Origin: Pacificibacter maritimus
GTDB lineage: Bacteria > Pseudomonadota > Alphaproteobacteria > Rhodobacterales > Rhodobacteraceae
NCBI RefSeq assembly: GCF_003814915.1
Contig: NZ_RKQK01000006.1
Coordinates: 1 to 64,000, forward strand
Length of the DNA stretch: 64,000 nt
Reading direction: 5' to 3'
Part shown: piece by piece, positions 52,551-61,196 of the stretch
Numbering within the stretch: position 1 is the first letter of the stretch
Layout: the number at the start of each line of letters is the position of its first letter
The notes under the pieces: generated by a model
Told to the model about the DNA's origin: nothing
The model's input: only the letters and a program-made list of their open reading frames with translations
The model's database searches: none
Translations under genes and position numbers: made by a program

Positions 52551-53456
52551 ATGTCAGTTATTACCCTTATTGATGGCGGTATGAGCCGTGAATTGCAGCG
52601 CTGCGGTGCCACATTAGCTCAACCTGAATGGTCGGCTTTGGCCTTGATCCATCAGCCTGAAATCGTGCGCAAAGCCCATGAAGAATTCATCAAAGCGGGC
52701 GCCGAAGTTATCATCGCCAATAACTATGCGGTTGTGCCGTTTCACTTGGGTGAGGATCGGTTTGCAGCTCAGGGCGGTGCATTGGCACATCTGGCAGGGC
52801 AGCTCGCGCGCGAAGCCACTCAGATCAACCCATCAGTAAAGGTTGCAGGCGCTTTGCCGCCCGCCTGTGGGTCATATGTGCCCGATCAATTTGATGCCGA
52901 TAAGGCGCGTGCCATCCTGTCTGTTTTGATCGAAAATATGGATGCGAATGTCGATCTTTGGATCGCTGAAACCATGAGCAGCCTTGAAGAGGCCCGCGTG
53001 ACCGCGCAAGCCGCCAAAGCGTCAGACAAACCCTTGTGGATGGCCTTTTCATTGCGCGATGATCTAGCGCCTGAGCAAATGCCCACACCACAATTGCGCT
53101 CGAATGAAGCCGTAGAAGATGCGGTAAAACTGGCCATTGATATGGGCGCTAAGGCTGTTTTGTTCAACTGTTCCATGCCCGAAGTTATGAAGCAAGCCAT
53201 TGAAGTTGCAGCACAAGTTTTGCGTGACCTCGGTCGTGAAATTCCCATTGGCGTTTATGCCAATGCCTTTGCGCCAGTAGATGAACCACTTGCCGCCAAC
53301 GAAGCCCTGAATGTGGTGCGCGCAGACCTTGATCCAGCGGGGTATTGCATCTGGGTGGATCAATGGATTGCGGCGGGCGCGACAATTGTGGGGGGATGCT
53401 GTGGCATTGATGCCCCTCATATTGCGGCTTTGCACGCGCACCTGAAAGCGGATTGA
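52551..53456 (+). CDS. Homocysteine S-methyltransferase family protein
   Basis: The product is 301 residues. The three zinc-ligand cysteines are present: one in LFNCSMPEVM and two in IVGGCCGIDAPHI. The N-terminus LIDGGMSRELQRCGA is typical. Family members transfer a methyl group from S-methylmethionine, betaine or a similar donor to homocysteine. It stands alone between two catabolic operons, with a 189-base upstream gap containing an inverted repeat at 52511-52528. No methionine genes are linked, so the methyl donor is open. Confidence 0.9.
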   Translation: MSVITLIDGGMSRELQRCGATLAQPEWSALALIHQPEIVRKAHEEFIKAGAEVIIANNYAVVPFHLGEDRFAAQGGALAHLAGQLAREATQINPSVKVAGALPPACGSYVPDQFDADKARAILSVLIENMDANVDLWIAETMSSLEEARVTAQAAKASDKPLWMAFSLRDDLAPEQMPTPQLRSNEAVEDAVKLAIDMGAKAVLFNCSMPEVMKQAIEVAAQVLRDLGREIPIGVYANAFAPVDEPLAANEALNVVRADLDPAGYCIWVDQWIAAGATIVGGCCGIDAPHIAALHAHLKAD

Positions 53457-53483
53457 TCTCCACATTATGCGCCAAGGCTGACG

Positions 53484-54383
53484 CTATTCAAATGTATTCG
53501 CGCTGCGATTAACCGATGCATTCAGCGTGGCCTTAGCCGAGCTTAGGTGGACCTTTAGGGCTTCGAGAGCTTCATCTTCGCGTTTTAAAAGCAAGGCTTC
53601 GATGATGCGCAGATGTTCTTTGGCTGCCACCAAATTGCGTTCCTTTTCGTCTGATTTATTCCATCTGAAATGGTAGTGGAAAATCAAAGTAATGGCGTCT
53701 TGAAAGCTGCTGAAAAATCGGTTGTCTGCCGCGTCATTTAGCAGCCTGTGAAAACGTGAATCCAATGCAGGAAAATCGTTGAAATTGGTTTTGTATTGCT
53801 CAACAAATTTCAGGTGCTCCGTATGCATTCTGTGCAACATGGGCCAGAATCGGTGATCATCAGGCAATAGAATGAGCTTTTCGATGGCACGCAGCTCAAA
53901 CATGCTGCGCACTTCATGCAGGTCTTCGGCGTATTTTTTACTGAAACCCTCCAAAATCCAACTTTTTTGCGGCTCTTTTTTGATGAATTCAAACCGGCTC
54001 ATGCGCAGCAAAAATTCACGAACGGCAGAGTTTGAAACGCCAAATTCCTTGGCTAAAGCTGTCTCTGAAAACCGATGGTTTTTATCAAAGCGACCTGCCA
54101 GAACCTTTTCCATAAAAGCAGCTTCGATGCTTTCATCTGTGGTTAGAATGGCATCGGCTGCGAAATAGTCTTGCGCACTAGGGCTTTGAATAAGATGCCA
54201 ATTTGTCCCATCTGGTCGGATGATTTCATGGTCTTGCAAGGCCTCAATAACACGGCGCGCTGTGTTGCGGCTGACATCTAATCTGTTGGCCAAATCTGAT
54301 ACGGATCGAAAGCTTTGGCCTGAATTCAACAGATCAAGCGTGTCGTTGTAGCAGCGTTTGTAAAGGCGGTCTGAGCGGGCCAT
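53484..54383 (-). CDS. FCD-domain GntR regulator with two winged-helix domains
   Basis: The product is 299 residues, longer than the usual 230. Residues 1-65 form one winged helix (SVSDLANRLDVSRNTARRVI) and residues about 85-145 a second (FSETALAKEFGVSNSAVREF), followed by the all-helical FCD domain with His residues that usually bind metal and ligand. Two DNA-binding domains in one subunit are unusual for the family. It is divergent from the TRAP-uronate operon across 98 bases holding a 20-bp palindrome and an extra half-site, and is its likely repressor. Confidence 0.87.
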   Translation of the reverse strand: MARSDRLYKRCYNDTLDLLNSGQSFRSVSDLANRLDVSRNTARRVIEALQDHEIIRPDGTNWHLIQSPSAQDYFAADAILTTDESIEAAFMEKVLAGRFDKNHRFSETALAKEFGVSNSAVREFLLRMSRFEFIKKEPQKSWILEGFSKKYAEDLHEVRSMFELRAIEKLILLPDDHRFWPMLHRMHTEHLKFVEQYKTNFNDFPALDSRFHRLLNDAADNRFFSSFQDAITLIFHYHFRWNKSDEKERNLVAAKEHLRIIEALLLKREDEALEALKVHLSSAKATLNASVNRSANTFE

Positions 54384-54411
54384 GATTGTCCTTGATGCTG
54401 TTTTTTAATAG

Positions 54412-54419
54412 TTAAAGAC
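54412..54419. promoter_or_regulatory. Extra half-site of the uronate operator
   Basis: TTAAAGAC repeats one arm of the palindrome at 54440-54459, about 40 bases (four helical turns) away on the same face of the DNA. It lies close to the regulator's own start codon. Confidence 0.45.
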
Positions 54420-54439
54420 AGTTGACCATGGCAATTCAA

Positions 54440-54459
54440 GTCTTTTATCGATTAAAGAC
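54440..54459. promoter_or_regulatory. Probable operator of the TRAP-uronate operon
   Basis: GTCTTTTATCGATTAAAGAC is a 20-bp palindrome with one mismatched pair. It lies 22 bases before the dctP start codon and between the divergent regulator and transporter genes, the expected place for the FCD regulator to bind. Confidence 0.7.
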
Positions 54460-54481
54460 ATGAAGGACTAGGGAGGAAACA

Positions 54482-55474
54482 ATGTCTATTCACAAAACAC
54501 TGACCCGCCGCGGGGTCACGATGAGCCTTGCCTTGGTATTGGCATCAACAGCAGCATTACCAACATTTGCTGGCGAAGTTTTGAAGTTTGGCCATGTCTA
54601 TGAAACAGGCACACCATTTCACGAGGCCGCGTTGCGGGCTGCTGACGCGTTTGAGGAAGCGACAGGCGGCGAGCATAAGATCGAGGTTTTCCCAGCATCA
54701 CAGCTTGGTAAAGAAAGCGCGCTGAATGAAGCTTTGGCGCTTGGCACTGTAGACATTATTTACACTGGTCCTGCGTTTATGTCGCAGTCCTATCCACCGA
54801 TTGCGATTTCCGATTTCCCGTTCACATTGCGCGGCGTTGATCATTGGAAAGCCTATGCGGAATCTGATCTGTTTGGTGAATTGTCTGAAGGCTACACACA
54901 GGTCACAGGCAATGTCGTGGCTGCGATGACCTATTATGGGTCGCGCCATGTGACAGCGAACAAGCCTATTTTGGCGCCCTCTGATATGGAGGGTTTGAAA
55001 ATTCGCACACCGAATGCCCCCGCATACCAGTTGTTCCCTGCTGAAACGGGCGCAAACCCGACACCAATGGCCTTTGCTGAGGTGTATCTTGCTTTGCAAC
55101 AAGGTGTTGTAGATGCGCAAGAAAACCCGCTGCCCACAATTCAGTTCAAAAAATTCCACGAGGTGCAGTCTGATATCAACCTTACAGGTCATATCATCAA
55201 CTCACTCGTCACAATCGTGTCGCCGATGACCAAAGCCAAACTTGGCGATGATTACGCAAAGCTGGAAACATCGTTGCAAGGTTCCGCAGGCTGGGCCACA
55301 GATGCGATCGTAGCATCAGAAGAAGAACTGGTTGGTTGGTTCAAAGACCAAGGCACTAATGTCAACGAAGTTGACCGCGCGCCATTTATTGAAGCCGTCG
55401 CGCCAGCCTTGACCAGCGCAGACATGCCATGGGACGCATCCATCTATGAGCGTCTGCAAGCCATCGAAGATTAA
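54482..55474 (+). CDS. dctP: TRAP transporter substrate-binding protein (DctP-like), uronate operon
   Basis: The product is 330 residues with a signal peptide (MSIHKTLTRRGVTMSLALVL and on to TFAG). The mature protein has the DctP hallmarks MEGLKIRTPNAPAYQLFPAE, containing the arginine that binds carboxylates, and ALQQGVVDAQENPLPTIQFK. GGGAGG precedes the ATG. The downstream enzymes point to a hexuronate or aldonate as ligand. A hairpin follows the stop before dctQ. Confidence 0.95.
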   Translation: MSIHKTLTRRGVTMSLALVLASTAALPTFAGEVLKFGHVYETGTPFHEAALRAADAFEEATGGEHKIEVFPASQLGKESALNEALALGTVDIIYTGPAFMSQSYPPIAISDFPFTLRGVDHWKAYAESDLFGELSEGYTQVTGNVVAAMTYYGSRHVTANKPILAPSDMEGLKIRTPNAPAYQLFPAETGANPTPMAFAEVYLALQQGVVDAQENPLPTIQFKKFHEVQSDINLTGHIINSLVTIVSPMTKAKLGDDYAKLETSLQGSAGWATDAIVASEEELVGWFKDQGTNVNEVDRAPFIEAVAPALTSADMPWDASIYERLQAIED

Positions 55475-55491
55475 GACAGTCGCAAATGATT

Positions 55492-55519
55492 TTAAGAGGC
55501 TCCTTGAGGGGCCTCTTAA
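55492..55519 (+). repeat. Intercistronic hairpin between dctP and dctQ (uronate operon)
   Basis: TTAAGAGGC (55492-55500) pairs exactly with GCCTCTTAA (55511-55519) around a 10-base loop, with no T-run after it. It begins 17 bases past the dctP stop and probably stabilises the dctP message. Confidence 0.7.
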
Positions 55520-55536
55520 CCCTTGGGAGGGACAGT

Positions 55537-56082
55537 ATGACACGAGAGAATTCAGCACATGCGGTCAGCGATGATCGCATCGAGGCTTTGCTACAAGAAC
55601 AAGAACAACAAGAGGCGTTGGATGGCCCACGCGTGCCGTTCAAATGGTACGATTCCGTTGCCCTTGCACTGTTTGTTGGCTTGTTTGCAGTTGTATTTTT
55701 ACAGTTCTTCACACGCTATGTGTTGAATGATTCCATTGCATGGACTGAAGAAGCCGCACGGTATTTGCTGATTTGCTTGGCCTTTGTCGGCAGTATCAAA
55801 TGCCAGCTCCTTGACAGCCACATCCGTTTGGAAGTGGTCGATCAAATGATGCCGCGCTTGGTGAAGCCGCTGAAAATCTTTTCTCTCGTAGCGGTTGCAG
55901 GCTTTGGCGCTTTTGCCGCTTGGTCGATCTGGCAATTGATTGCGCGGACAAGTTATCAGCAAATGATTTCTTTGCCCTTCCCCAAATATTACCTTTACGC
56001 CGTTGTGCTTGCAGCTATTGGCATCTTTTGCCTCGTCTGCGCAGGCCAACTCATTGCGCTTGTCAAAGGAGACAAGAAATGA
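55537..56082 (+). CDS. dctQ: TRAP transporter small permease (DctQ-like), uronate operon
   Basis: The product is 181 residues from the ATG at 55537 after GGGAGG; an upstream frame to 55486 runs through the hairpin and is not coding. A hydrophilic, Glu/Gln-rich N-terminal tail of about 40 residues precedes four membrane segments; IAWTEEAARYLLICLAFVGS is the family motif. Its stop overlaps the dctM start (ATGA). Confidence 0.9.
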   Translation: MTRENSAHAVSDDRIEALLQEQEQQEALDGPRVPFKWYDSVALALFVGLFAVVFLQFFTRYVLNDSIAWTEEAARYLLICLAFVGSIKCQLLDSHIRLEVVDQMMPRLVKPLKIFSLVAVAGFGAFAAWSIWQLIARTSYQQMISLPFPKYYLYAVVLAAIGIFCLVCAGQLIALVKGDKK

Positions 56083-57359
56083 CCCTTGCTTTTCTGTTTA
56101 TTGCGCTCTTTGGCTTGATGCTTTTGCGTGTGCCAATCGCATTTGCGCTTGGGCTGTCATCCGTTGGATATATCTTGCTGGAAGGCATGCCGCCCGTGTT
56201 GTTGATGCACAATATGATCAACGGCATGGATAGCTTTCCTTTGCTCGCGATCCCGTTTTTCATTCTCGCGGGGGCTTTGATGAATTCGTCGGGTGTGACA
56301 AGTCGCATTTTTGGCTTTGCCCGTGCAATTGTCGGTTGGATGCATGGCGGTTTGGGCCATGTTAACGTTGGCGCTTCGATCATTTTTGCGGGCATGTCAG
56401 GGGCGGCTGTGGCCGATGCTGGCGGGCTTGGTGCGATTGAAATCAAAGCCATGCGCGAAGCAGGTTATGACGATGATTTTTCAGTTGGTGTCACGGCTGC
56501 CTCATCCACAATCGGTCCGATCATTCCGCCCTCTTTGCCTTTGGTTATTTTTGGCGTGATGGCCTCGGTTTCAATTGGCGATCTGTTTGTCGCGGGCATT
56601 GTGCCTGGCCTGATGATGGCTGGATCTTTGATGCTGATGGTCTGGTATATTTCACGCAAACGCGGCTATCCAACCGATGAAGGTTTCTCGATCTCCAATG
56701 TAGGGCGCAAATTTGTATCGGCCTTTTTGCCGCTGATGACGCCTGTGATCATTGTAGGCGGTATTGTGTCAGGAGCTTTCACCCCGACCGAAGCCGCCGT
56801 GTGTGCTGCCGCCTACGCCTTGGTTTTGGGTGTATTTGTGTACCGCACCATATCGTTGAAATCTTTTGTGAATGTGTCGATTGAAACCATTGAAACCACG
56901 GCATCGGTTTTGATGATTGTCGGCACAGCTACTGTTTTTGCATGGATTTTGACCGCCAATCAGGTCGCAGGGCAATTTGCCGATTTGTTGCTTGGAATCA
57001 CAGACAACAAACATCTGATCTTGTTGATGATCATGCTTGTCGTTTTGATCGTCGGTCTGTTCATGGAAACGATTGCCGCGATTTCTATTCTGGTGCCTGT
57101 CTTGTTGCCGATCGCTGTGCAGCTTGGCATCGACCCTGTGCATCTGGGTGTCATCGTTATTCTCAACCTGATGATCGGGCTTCTAACGCCTCCTGTCGGC
57201 ATGGTTCTTTTCGTGCTGTCCAAGGTCTCTGGCGTGCCATTTGAAAAATGTGTGCGCGCGACCATGCCCTTCCTCATTCCACTGGTGGCAGTGCTTTTGC
57301 TGCTCACTTTCGTGCCCCAACTCACACTTTGGCTGCCTTCTGTGGTCAAAGGTCTTTAA
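56079..57359 (+). CDS. dctM: TRAP transporter large permease (DctM-like), uronate operon
   Basis: The product is 426 residues from the ATG at 56079, which overlaps the dctQ stop; the longer frame from 55920 is antisense-like noise in front of the gene. It has about twelve membrane segments and the DctM signature IIFAGMSGAAVADAGGLGAI followed by SSTIGPIIPPSLPLVIFG. It imports the uronate or aldonate with ion symport. Confidence 0.95.
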   Translation: MTLAFLFIALFGLMLLRVPIAFALGLSSVGYILLEGMPPVLLMHNMINGMDSFPLLAIPFFILAGALMNSSGVTSRIFGFARAIVGWMHGGLGHVNVGASIIFAGMSGAAVADAGGLGAIEIKAMREAGYDDDFSVGVTAASSTIGPIIPPSLPLVIFGVMASVSIGDLFVAGIVPGLMMAGSLMLMVWYISRKRGYPTDEGFSISNVGRKFVSAFLPLMTPVIIVGGIVSGAFTPTEAAVCAAAYALVLGVFVYRTISLKSFVNVSIETIETTASVLMIVGTATVFAWILTANQVAGQFADLLLGITDNKHLILLMIMLVVLIVGLFMETIAAISILVPVLLPIAVQLGIDPVHLGVIVILNLMIGLLTPPVGMVLFVLSKVSGVPFEKCVRATMPFLIPLVAVLLLLTFVPQLTLWLPSVVKGL

Positions 57360-57371
57360 AAAGGTAATCCC

Positions 57372-58373
57372 ATGCAATCTTTGGTTTGTATCGAACCCCA
57401 TAAACTTGTTCTCAAAGAGGTCGAAGAAGCTGTGGTGCCCGAAGGCTGGGTGCCGTTGGATATCTTACGTGTCGGCATTTGCGGAACGGATTACCATATC
57501 TTTTCAGGCACGCAGCCTTACCTAAGCTATCCGCGTGTCATGGGTCATGAAGTGTCAGCCCGCGTGGCGCAAAGCTACACTGGGACCGACTTTAAACCCG
57601 GTGATCTGGTTGTGGTGAACCCATACATTACATGCGGCGCCTGTCGTGCCTGTTCCGTTAATCGACCCAATTGTTGCGAAAACATTTCTGTTGTGGGCGT
57701 GCATGCAGATGGGGCTATGGCTGACCGCTTTGCCATGCCAGCTTCGAACCTTATCAAGGGTGACGGGCTGACTGCTGATCAAGCGGCTATGGTGGAATTT
57801 TTGGCCATCGGTCGTCACGCTGTGGCCAGATCACAGATCAAACAGGGCGAAAAAGCCCTTGTGGTGGGCGGTGGACCAATTGGTTTGGCGGCTGCTTTAT
57901 TTGCGCGCTTGGCGGGCGGCGATGTGACTGTTGCCGATATGTCAGATGACAAGCTTGATCTGTTGCAGCGCGACTTTGGCTTGAACACATTGGACGCCAA
58001 AGATCAGGCTTTGATGGACGCACAAGAAATTTCTTACGACAAAGTCTATGACGCAACTGGGCATATCGGTGCTATGAACAATGCGCTGCGCTACGTTGGC
58101 CATGCGGGCACGTATACTTTGGTGAGTGTGGTTAAAGGGGATCTGCAATTTGCCGATCCAGAATTCCACAAACGCGAAACGACTTTGCTGGCCTCGCGCA
58201 ATGCTTTGGCTGCAGATTTCGAATATGTCGTTGATGCGATTGTGCAAGGTAAGATCGATACAGATAAGTTGGGCACGCATCGCACGAATTTTGCCAAAGC
58301 CCCTGAAGATATCAAAGACTGGGCGCAGGACCGTGATAAGGTGATCAAGGCGCTTATCGAGGTGGCATCATAA
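57372..58373 (+). CDS. Zinc-dependent dehydrogenase, probably L-gulonate/L-galactonate 5-dehydrogenase
   Basis: The product is 333 residues of the medium-chain dehydrogenase family. The catalytic zinc ligands are in GICGTDYH and MGHEVSA, the structural zinc cysteines in CGACRACSVNRPNCC, and the NAD-binding loop is VVGGGPIGLAAAL. It resembles the enzymes that oxidise L-gulonate or L-galactonate to D-fructuronate or D-tagaturonate. The next two genes encode the reductase and dehydratase that would use exactly those products. The stop shares one base with the next ATG. Confidence 0.85.
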   Translation: MQSLVCIEPHKLVLKEVEEAVVPEGWVPLDILRVGICGTDYHIFSGTQPYLSYPRVMGHEVSARVAQSYTGTDFKPGDLVVVNPYITCGACRACSVNRPNCCENISVVGVHADGAMADRFAMPASNLIKGDGLTADQAAMVEFLAIGRHAVARSQIKQGEKALVVGGGPIGLAAALFARLAGGDVTVADMSDDKLDLLQRDFGLNTLDAKDQALMDAQEISYDKVYDATGHIGAMNNALRYVGHAGTYTLVSVVKGDLQFADPEFHKRETTLLASRNALAADFEYVVDAIVQGKIDTDKLGTHRTNFAKAPEDIKDWAQDRDKVIKALIEVAS

Positions 58374-59470
58374 TGGTCTTGCAAACACAGGTTTTACAAT
58401 TCGGCACCAGTCGTTTTTTACAGGCTCATGCAGATTTGTTTTTCTCGCAGGCGGATGCAGACATGACCGTCACAGTTGTGCAGTCATCTGGTGATACGTC
58501 GCGCCAGCACCGCCTTGCGGCTTTGGCTGACCCAAGCGGGTTTCCTGTGCGCGTGAAAGGTTTGGAACAGGGTCAAGAAATTGACCGTGAAGAACGTGTC
58601 ACCAGCGTCAAACAGTGTTTTTCTACGGCCCAAGATTGGGACGATGTTTGCCGCGTTGGCGCGGGCGTTTCCTATATTTTATCGAATACATCTGACCGTG
58701 GCTACGATGCGCAGCCCAGTGATCTGGATGCGCAATTCACCAATGATATGAGCTTTCCTGCCAAGCTCACCCATTTGCTGCACTATCGATTCAAAACAGG
58801 GGCGAAAGCGCCTACTTTACTGCCCACAGAGTTGATTCCAGACAATGGTGATGTGTTGAAAACGCGCGTGCTCGATTTGGCTGAAGCTGTGTTCAATGAT
58901 GTTGCTTTTGCGACGTGGTTGCAGGCCATGCCTGCGGCGAATTCGATTGTTGATCGTATTGTATCTGAACCAATTGAACCCGCAGGTGCAGTCGCAGAAC
59001 CCTATGCGTTATGGGCCTTGCAAAAGGCAGATGGACTGTCTTTGCCATTTACCCATCCCGCAATTGAATGGGTTGACAGCTTGGAAGAAGCCGAACGCCT
59101 GAAACTGCATATCCTCAATTTGGGGCATACATATATTGCGGATTTATGGCAGGTGAAAGACTGGCCCAAAGACATGAATGTTTTGGATTTCATGCGCGGG
59201 GATCACTGCGCTGATTTGATGCATCTCTATGAAACCGAAGTGATCCCAGCCTTTGCGCTTAAAGGGCTTGAATCCAAGGCGCGCGCCTATGTGGCCACCA
59301 CGGTTGATCGCTTTGCCAATCCGTTTTTGGATCACCGCATTGCGGATATCGCGCAAAATCACGGGCAAAAAATCGACCGCCGAATTGGCGCATTTGTCAG
59401 CTGGATTCACGCGACTGATCCCGAGTGCAGGTTGCCAACCTTGTCGGCGATACTCAAAAAGGGGACTTAG
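58373..59470 (+). CDS. Short UxaB/UxuB-type mannitol dehydrogenase-family reductase
   Basis: The product is 365 residues, about 120 shorter than E. coli UxaB or UxuB. The core is kept: FGTSRFLQAHADLFF at the N-terminus, KLHILNLGHTYIAD with the catalytic Lys-His region, and ATTVDRFANPFLDHRIADIA. It reduces tagaturonate to altronate, or fructuronate to mannonate, with NADH. UxaA follows directly, which favours altronate. Both ends of the gene are tightly linked, so the short length is not a frameshift artefact. Confidence 0.88.
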   Translation: MVLQTQVLQFGTSRFLQAHADLFFSQADADMTVTVVQSSGDTSRQHRLAALADPSGFPVRVKGLEQGQEIDREERVTSVKQCFSTAQDWDDVCRVGAGVSYILSNTSDRGYDAQPSDLDAQFTNDMSFPAKLTHLLHYRFKTGAKAPTLLPTELIPDNGDVLKTRVLDLAEAVFNDVAFATWLQAMPAANSIVDRIVSEPIEPAGAVAEPYALWALQKADGLSLPFTHPAIEWVDSLEEAERLKLHILNLGHTYIADLWQVKDWPKDMNVLDFMRGDHCADLMHLYETEVIPAFALKGLESKARAYVATTVDRFANPFLDHRIADIAQNHGQKIDRRIGAFVSWIHATDPECRLPTLSAILKKGT

Positions 59471-60970
59471 ATGACCGAGGCACCAAGCTTGATCTTTTTG
59501 GACAGAGAAGACAGTGTGGCCGTTGCACTGTCAGATATGGCGCAAGGAGAGACCCGCCACGATATTACAGCGCTTGATGCTATCCCGCGCGGTCACAAAA
59601 TTGCGGTAAAACCCATGAAAGCGGGCGACCCTGTGGTGAAATACGGGTATATCATGGCCACGGCATCGCAAGATATTGCGGTGGGCGCCCATGTGCATGT
59701 TCACAATTGCCGCTTGCCTGATAGTCATTCTGAGCAGGCGATGACGAAAGAGCGCAGCCTAAAAGCGCCTAATCGTCAAAGCTTTATGGGGTATAAACGT
59801 CCAGATGGCCGCGTTGGCACCCGCAATTACATCGGGATTATGGCGTCAGTAAATTGTTCGACAACCGTTTGCGATGCCATCGCAGCTGAAGCCAACCGCG
59901 TGCTTTTGCCCAAATACCCAAATATCGATGGGTTCGCGCCTATCGTGCATGACCAAGGCTGCGGCATGGCCAATCAGGGCGAAGGCTTTGACACTTTGGT
60001 GCGCACGCTCAAAGGCTACCGCGATCATCCGAATTTTGGTGGTGTTTTGATTGTCGGCTTAGGTTGTGAGGTCAATCAACTGACGCTCTACCAACGCACC
60101 GATTGGACCAAAGCGCGCTTTCAAACCCTCAACATTCAAGACGTCGGCGGGTCGCGCTCTGCCATTCGGCGTGCTGTGGAATTGCTTGAACCGATCGCAG
60201 CACTGGCTGCGCAAGATCAACGATCAGAACAATCTGTGGCCCATCTCACACTTGGCATGCAATGCGGTGGCTCTGACGGGTTTTCGGGTATCACCGCAAA
60301 CCCCGCTTTGGGGGTTGCCTCAGACATGTTGGTGGCCGCAGGCGGTACATCCATTCTGTCTGAGACCCCTGAAATTTTTGGGGCAGAACATCTTTTGATC
60401 GCACGCTCCGATCTTGCCACAGGCGACAAAATTCGTGCGATGATTGACTGGTGGCGCGACTACGCAGAACGCAACAATGCATCGCTTGATAACAATCCCT
60501 CTCCTGGCAACAAGAAGGGCGGCTTGACCACGATTTTAGAAAAATCCTTGGGCGCTGTGGCCAAGGGCGGACTGGCCCCTGTGTCGGGCGCTTATGCTTA
60601 CGGCGAAAAGATTGATCGTCATGGATTCGTCTACATGGACAGTCCGGGCTATGATCCAGTTGCAGCGACAGGGCAGGTGGCTTGTGGCGCGAATTTGATC
60701 GTGTTCACAACAGGTCGCGGGTCGTGTTTCGGCGCAAAACCCACGCCTTCGATCAAGCTGTCATCCAACAGCCAGCTTGCGCGCTCTATGCCCGAAGATA
60801 TCGATTTGGATTGTGGTGTCGTGATCGAAAAAGGCATCAGCCTGACCGATATGGGCCAGCAGATTTATGACCTCATGCTGGATACGGCTTCGGGCAAAAC
60901 CACTGTGTCTGAGGATCTGGGGTATGGTGACAATGAATTTGTACCATGGAAAATCGGCGCAGTGCTCTAA
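59471..60970 (+). CDS. uxaA: Altronate dehydratase (UxaA family)
   Basis: The product is 499 residues. An N-terminal SAF domain (about 1-95) is followed by the UxaA catalytic domain beginning near MGYKRPDGRVGTRNYIGIMA, with conserved cysteines in VNCSTTVCDAIA, HDQGCGMANQGEGFDTLVRT and LGMQCGGSDGFSG. It removes water from D-altronate to give 2-keto-3-deoxygluconate, using iron or another divalent metal. The kinase and aldolase for that product are not in this window. It starts right after the reductase stop. Confidence 0.95.
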   Translation: MTEAPSLIFLDREDSVAVALSDMAQGETRHDITALDAIPRGHKIAVKPMKAGDPVVKYGYIMATASQDIAVGAHVHVHNCRLPDSHSEQAMTKERSLKAPNRQSFMGYKRPDGRVGTRNYIGIMASVNCSTTVCDAIAAEANRVLLPKYPNIDGFAPIVHDQGCGMANQGEGFDTLVRTLKGYRDHPNFGGVLIVGLGCEVNQLTLYQRTDWTKARFQTLNIQDVGGSRSAIRRAVELLEPIAALAAQDQRSEQSVAHLTLGMQCGGSDGFSGITANPALGVASDMLVAAGGTSILSETPEIFGAEHLLIARSDLATGDKIRAMIDWWRDYAERNNASLDNNPSPGNKKGGLTTILEKSLGAVAKGGLAPVSGAYAYGEKIDRHGFVYMDSPGYDPVAATGQVACGANLIVFTTGRGSCFGAKPTPSIKLSSNSQLARSMPEDIDLDCGVVIEKGISLTDMGQQIYDLMLDTASGKTTVSEDLGYGDNEFVPWKIGAVL

Positions 60971-61196
60971 GCCCTTGCGCCGCTTTGTGATTTCGATCCT
61001 TTGAACAAGGCTTTGCGTCTGTTACCTTGCGGCACTTATGGTCATAATATTGTGACCGTTTTTGCCCTAGTTGTCTTGCTTTCGCGGCCCTACTTACAGG
61101 GCATGAAAGCGCGCTACGCTGTGTCACCTTTTAGAAGTGACACAGCTGGCTGCGACACTGGATATGCGCCGCATATCGCAACACAAGGACGCTTCA

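Noticed and set aside
55920-56078. N-terminal extension of the second dctM by 53 codons
   Set aside because: It overlaps dctQ in another frame, its sequence is not membrane-like, and the ATG at 56079 overlapping the dctQ stop gives a normal DctM start.
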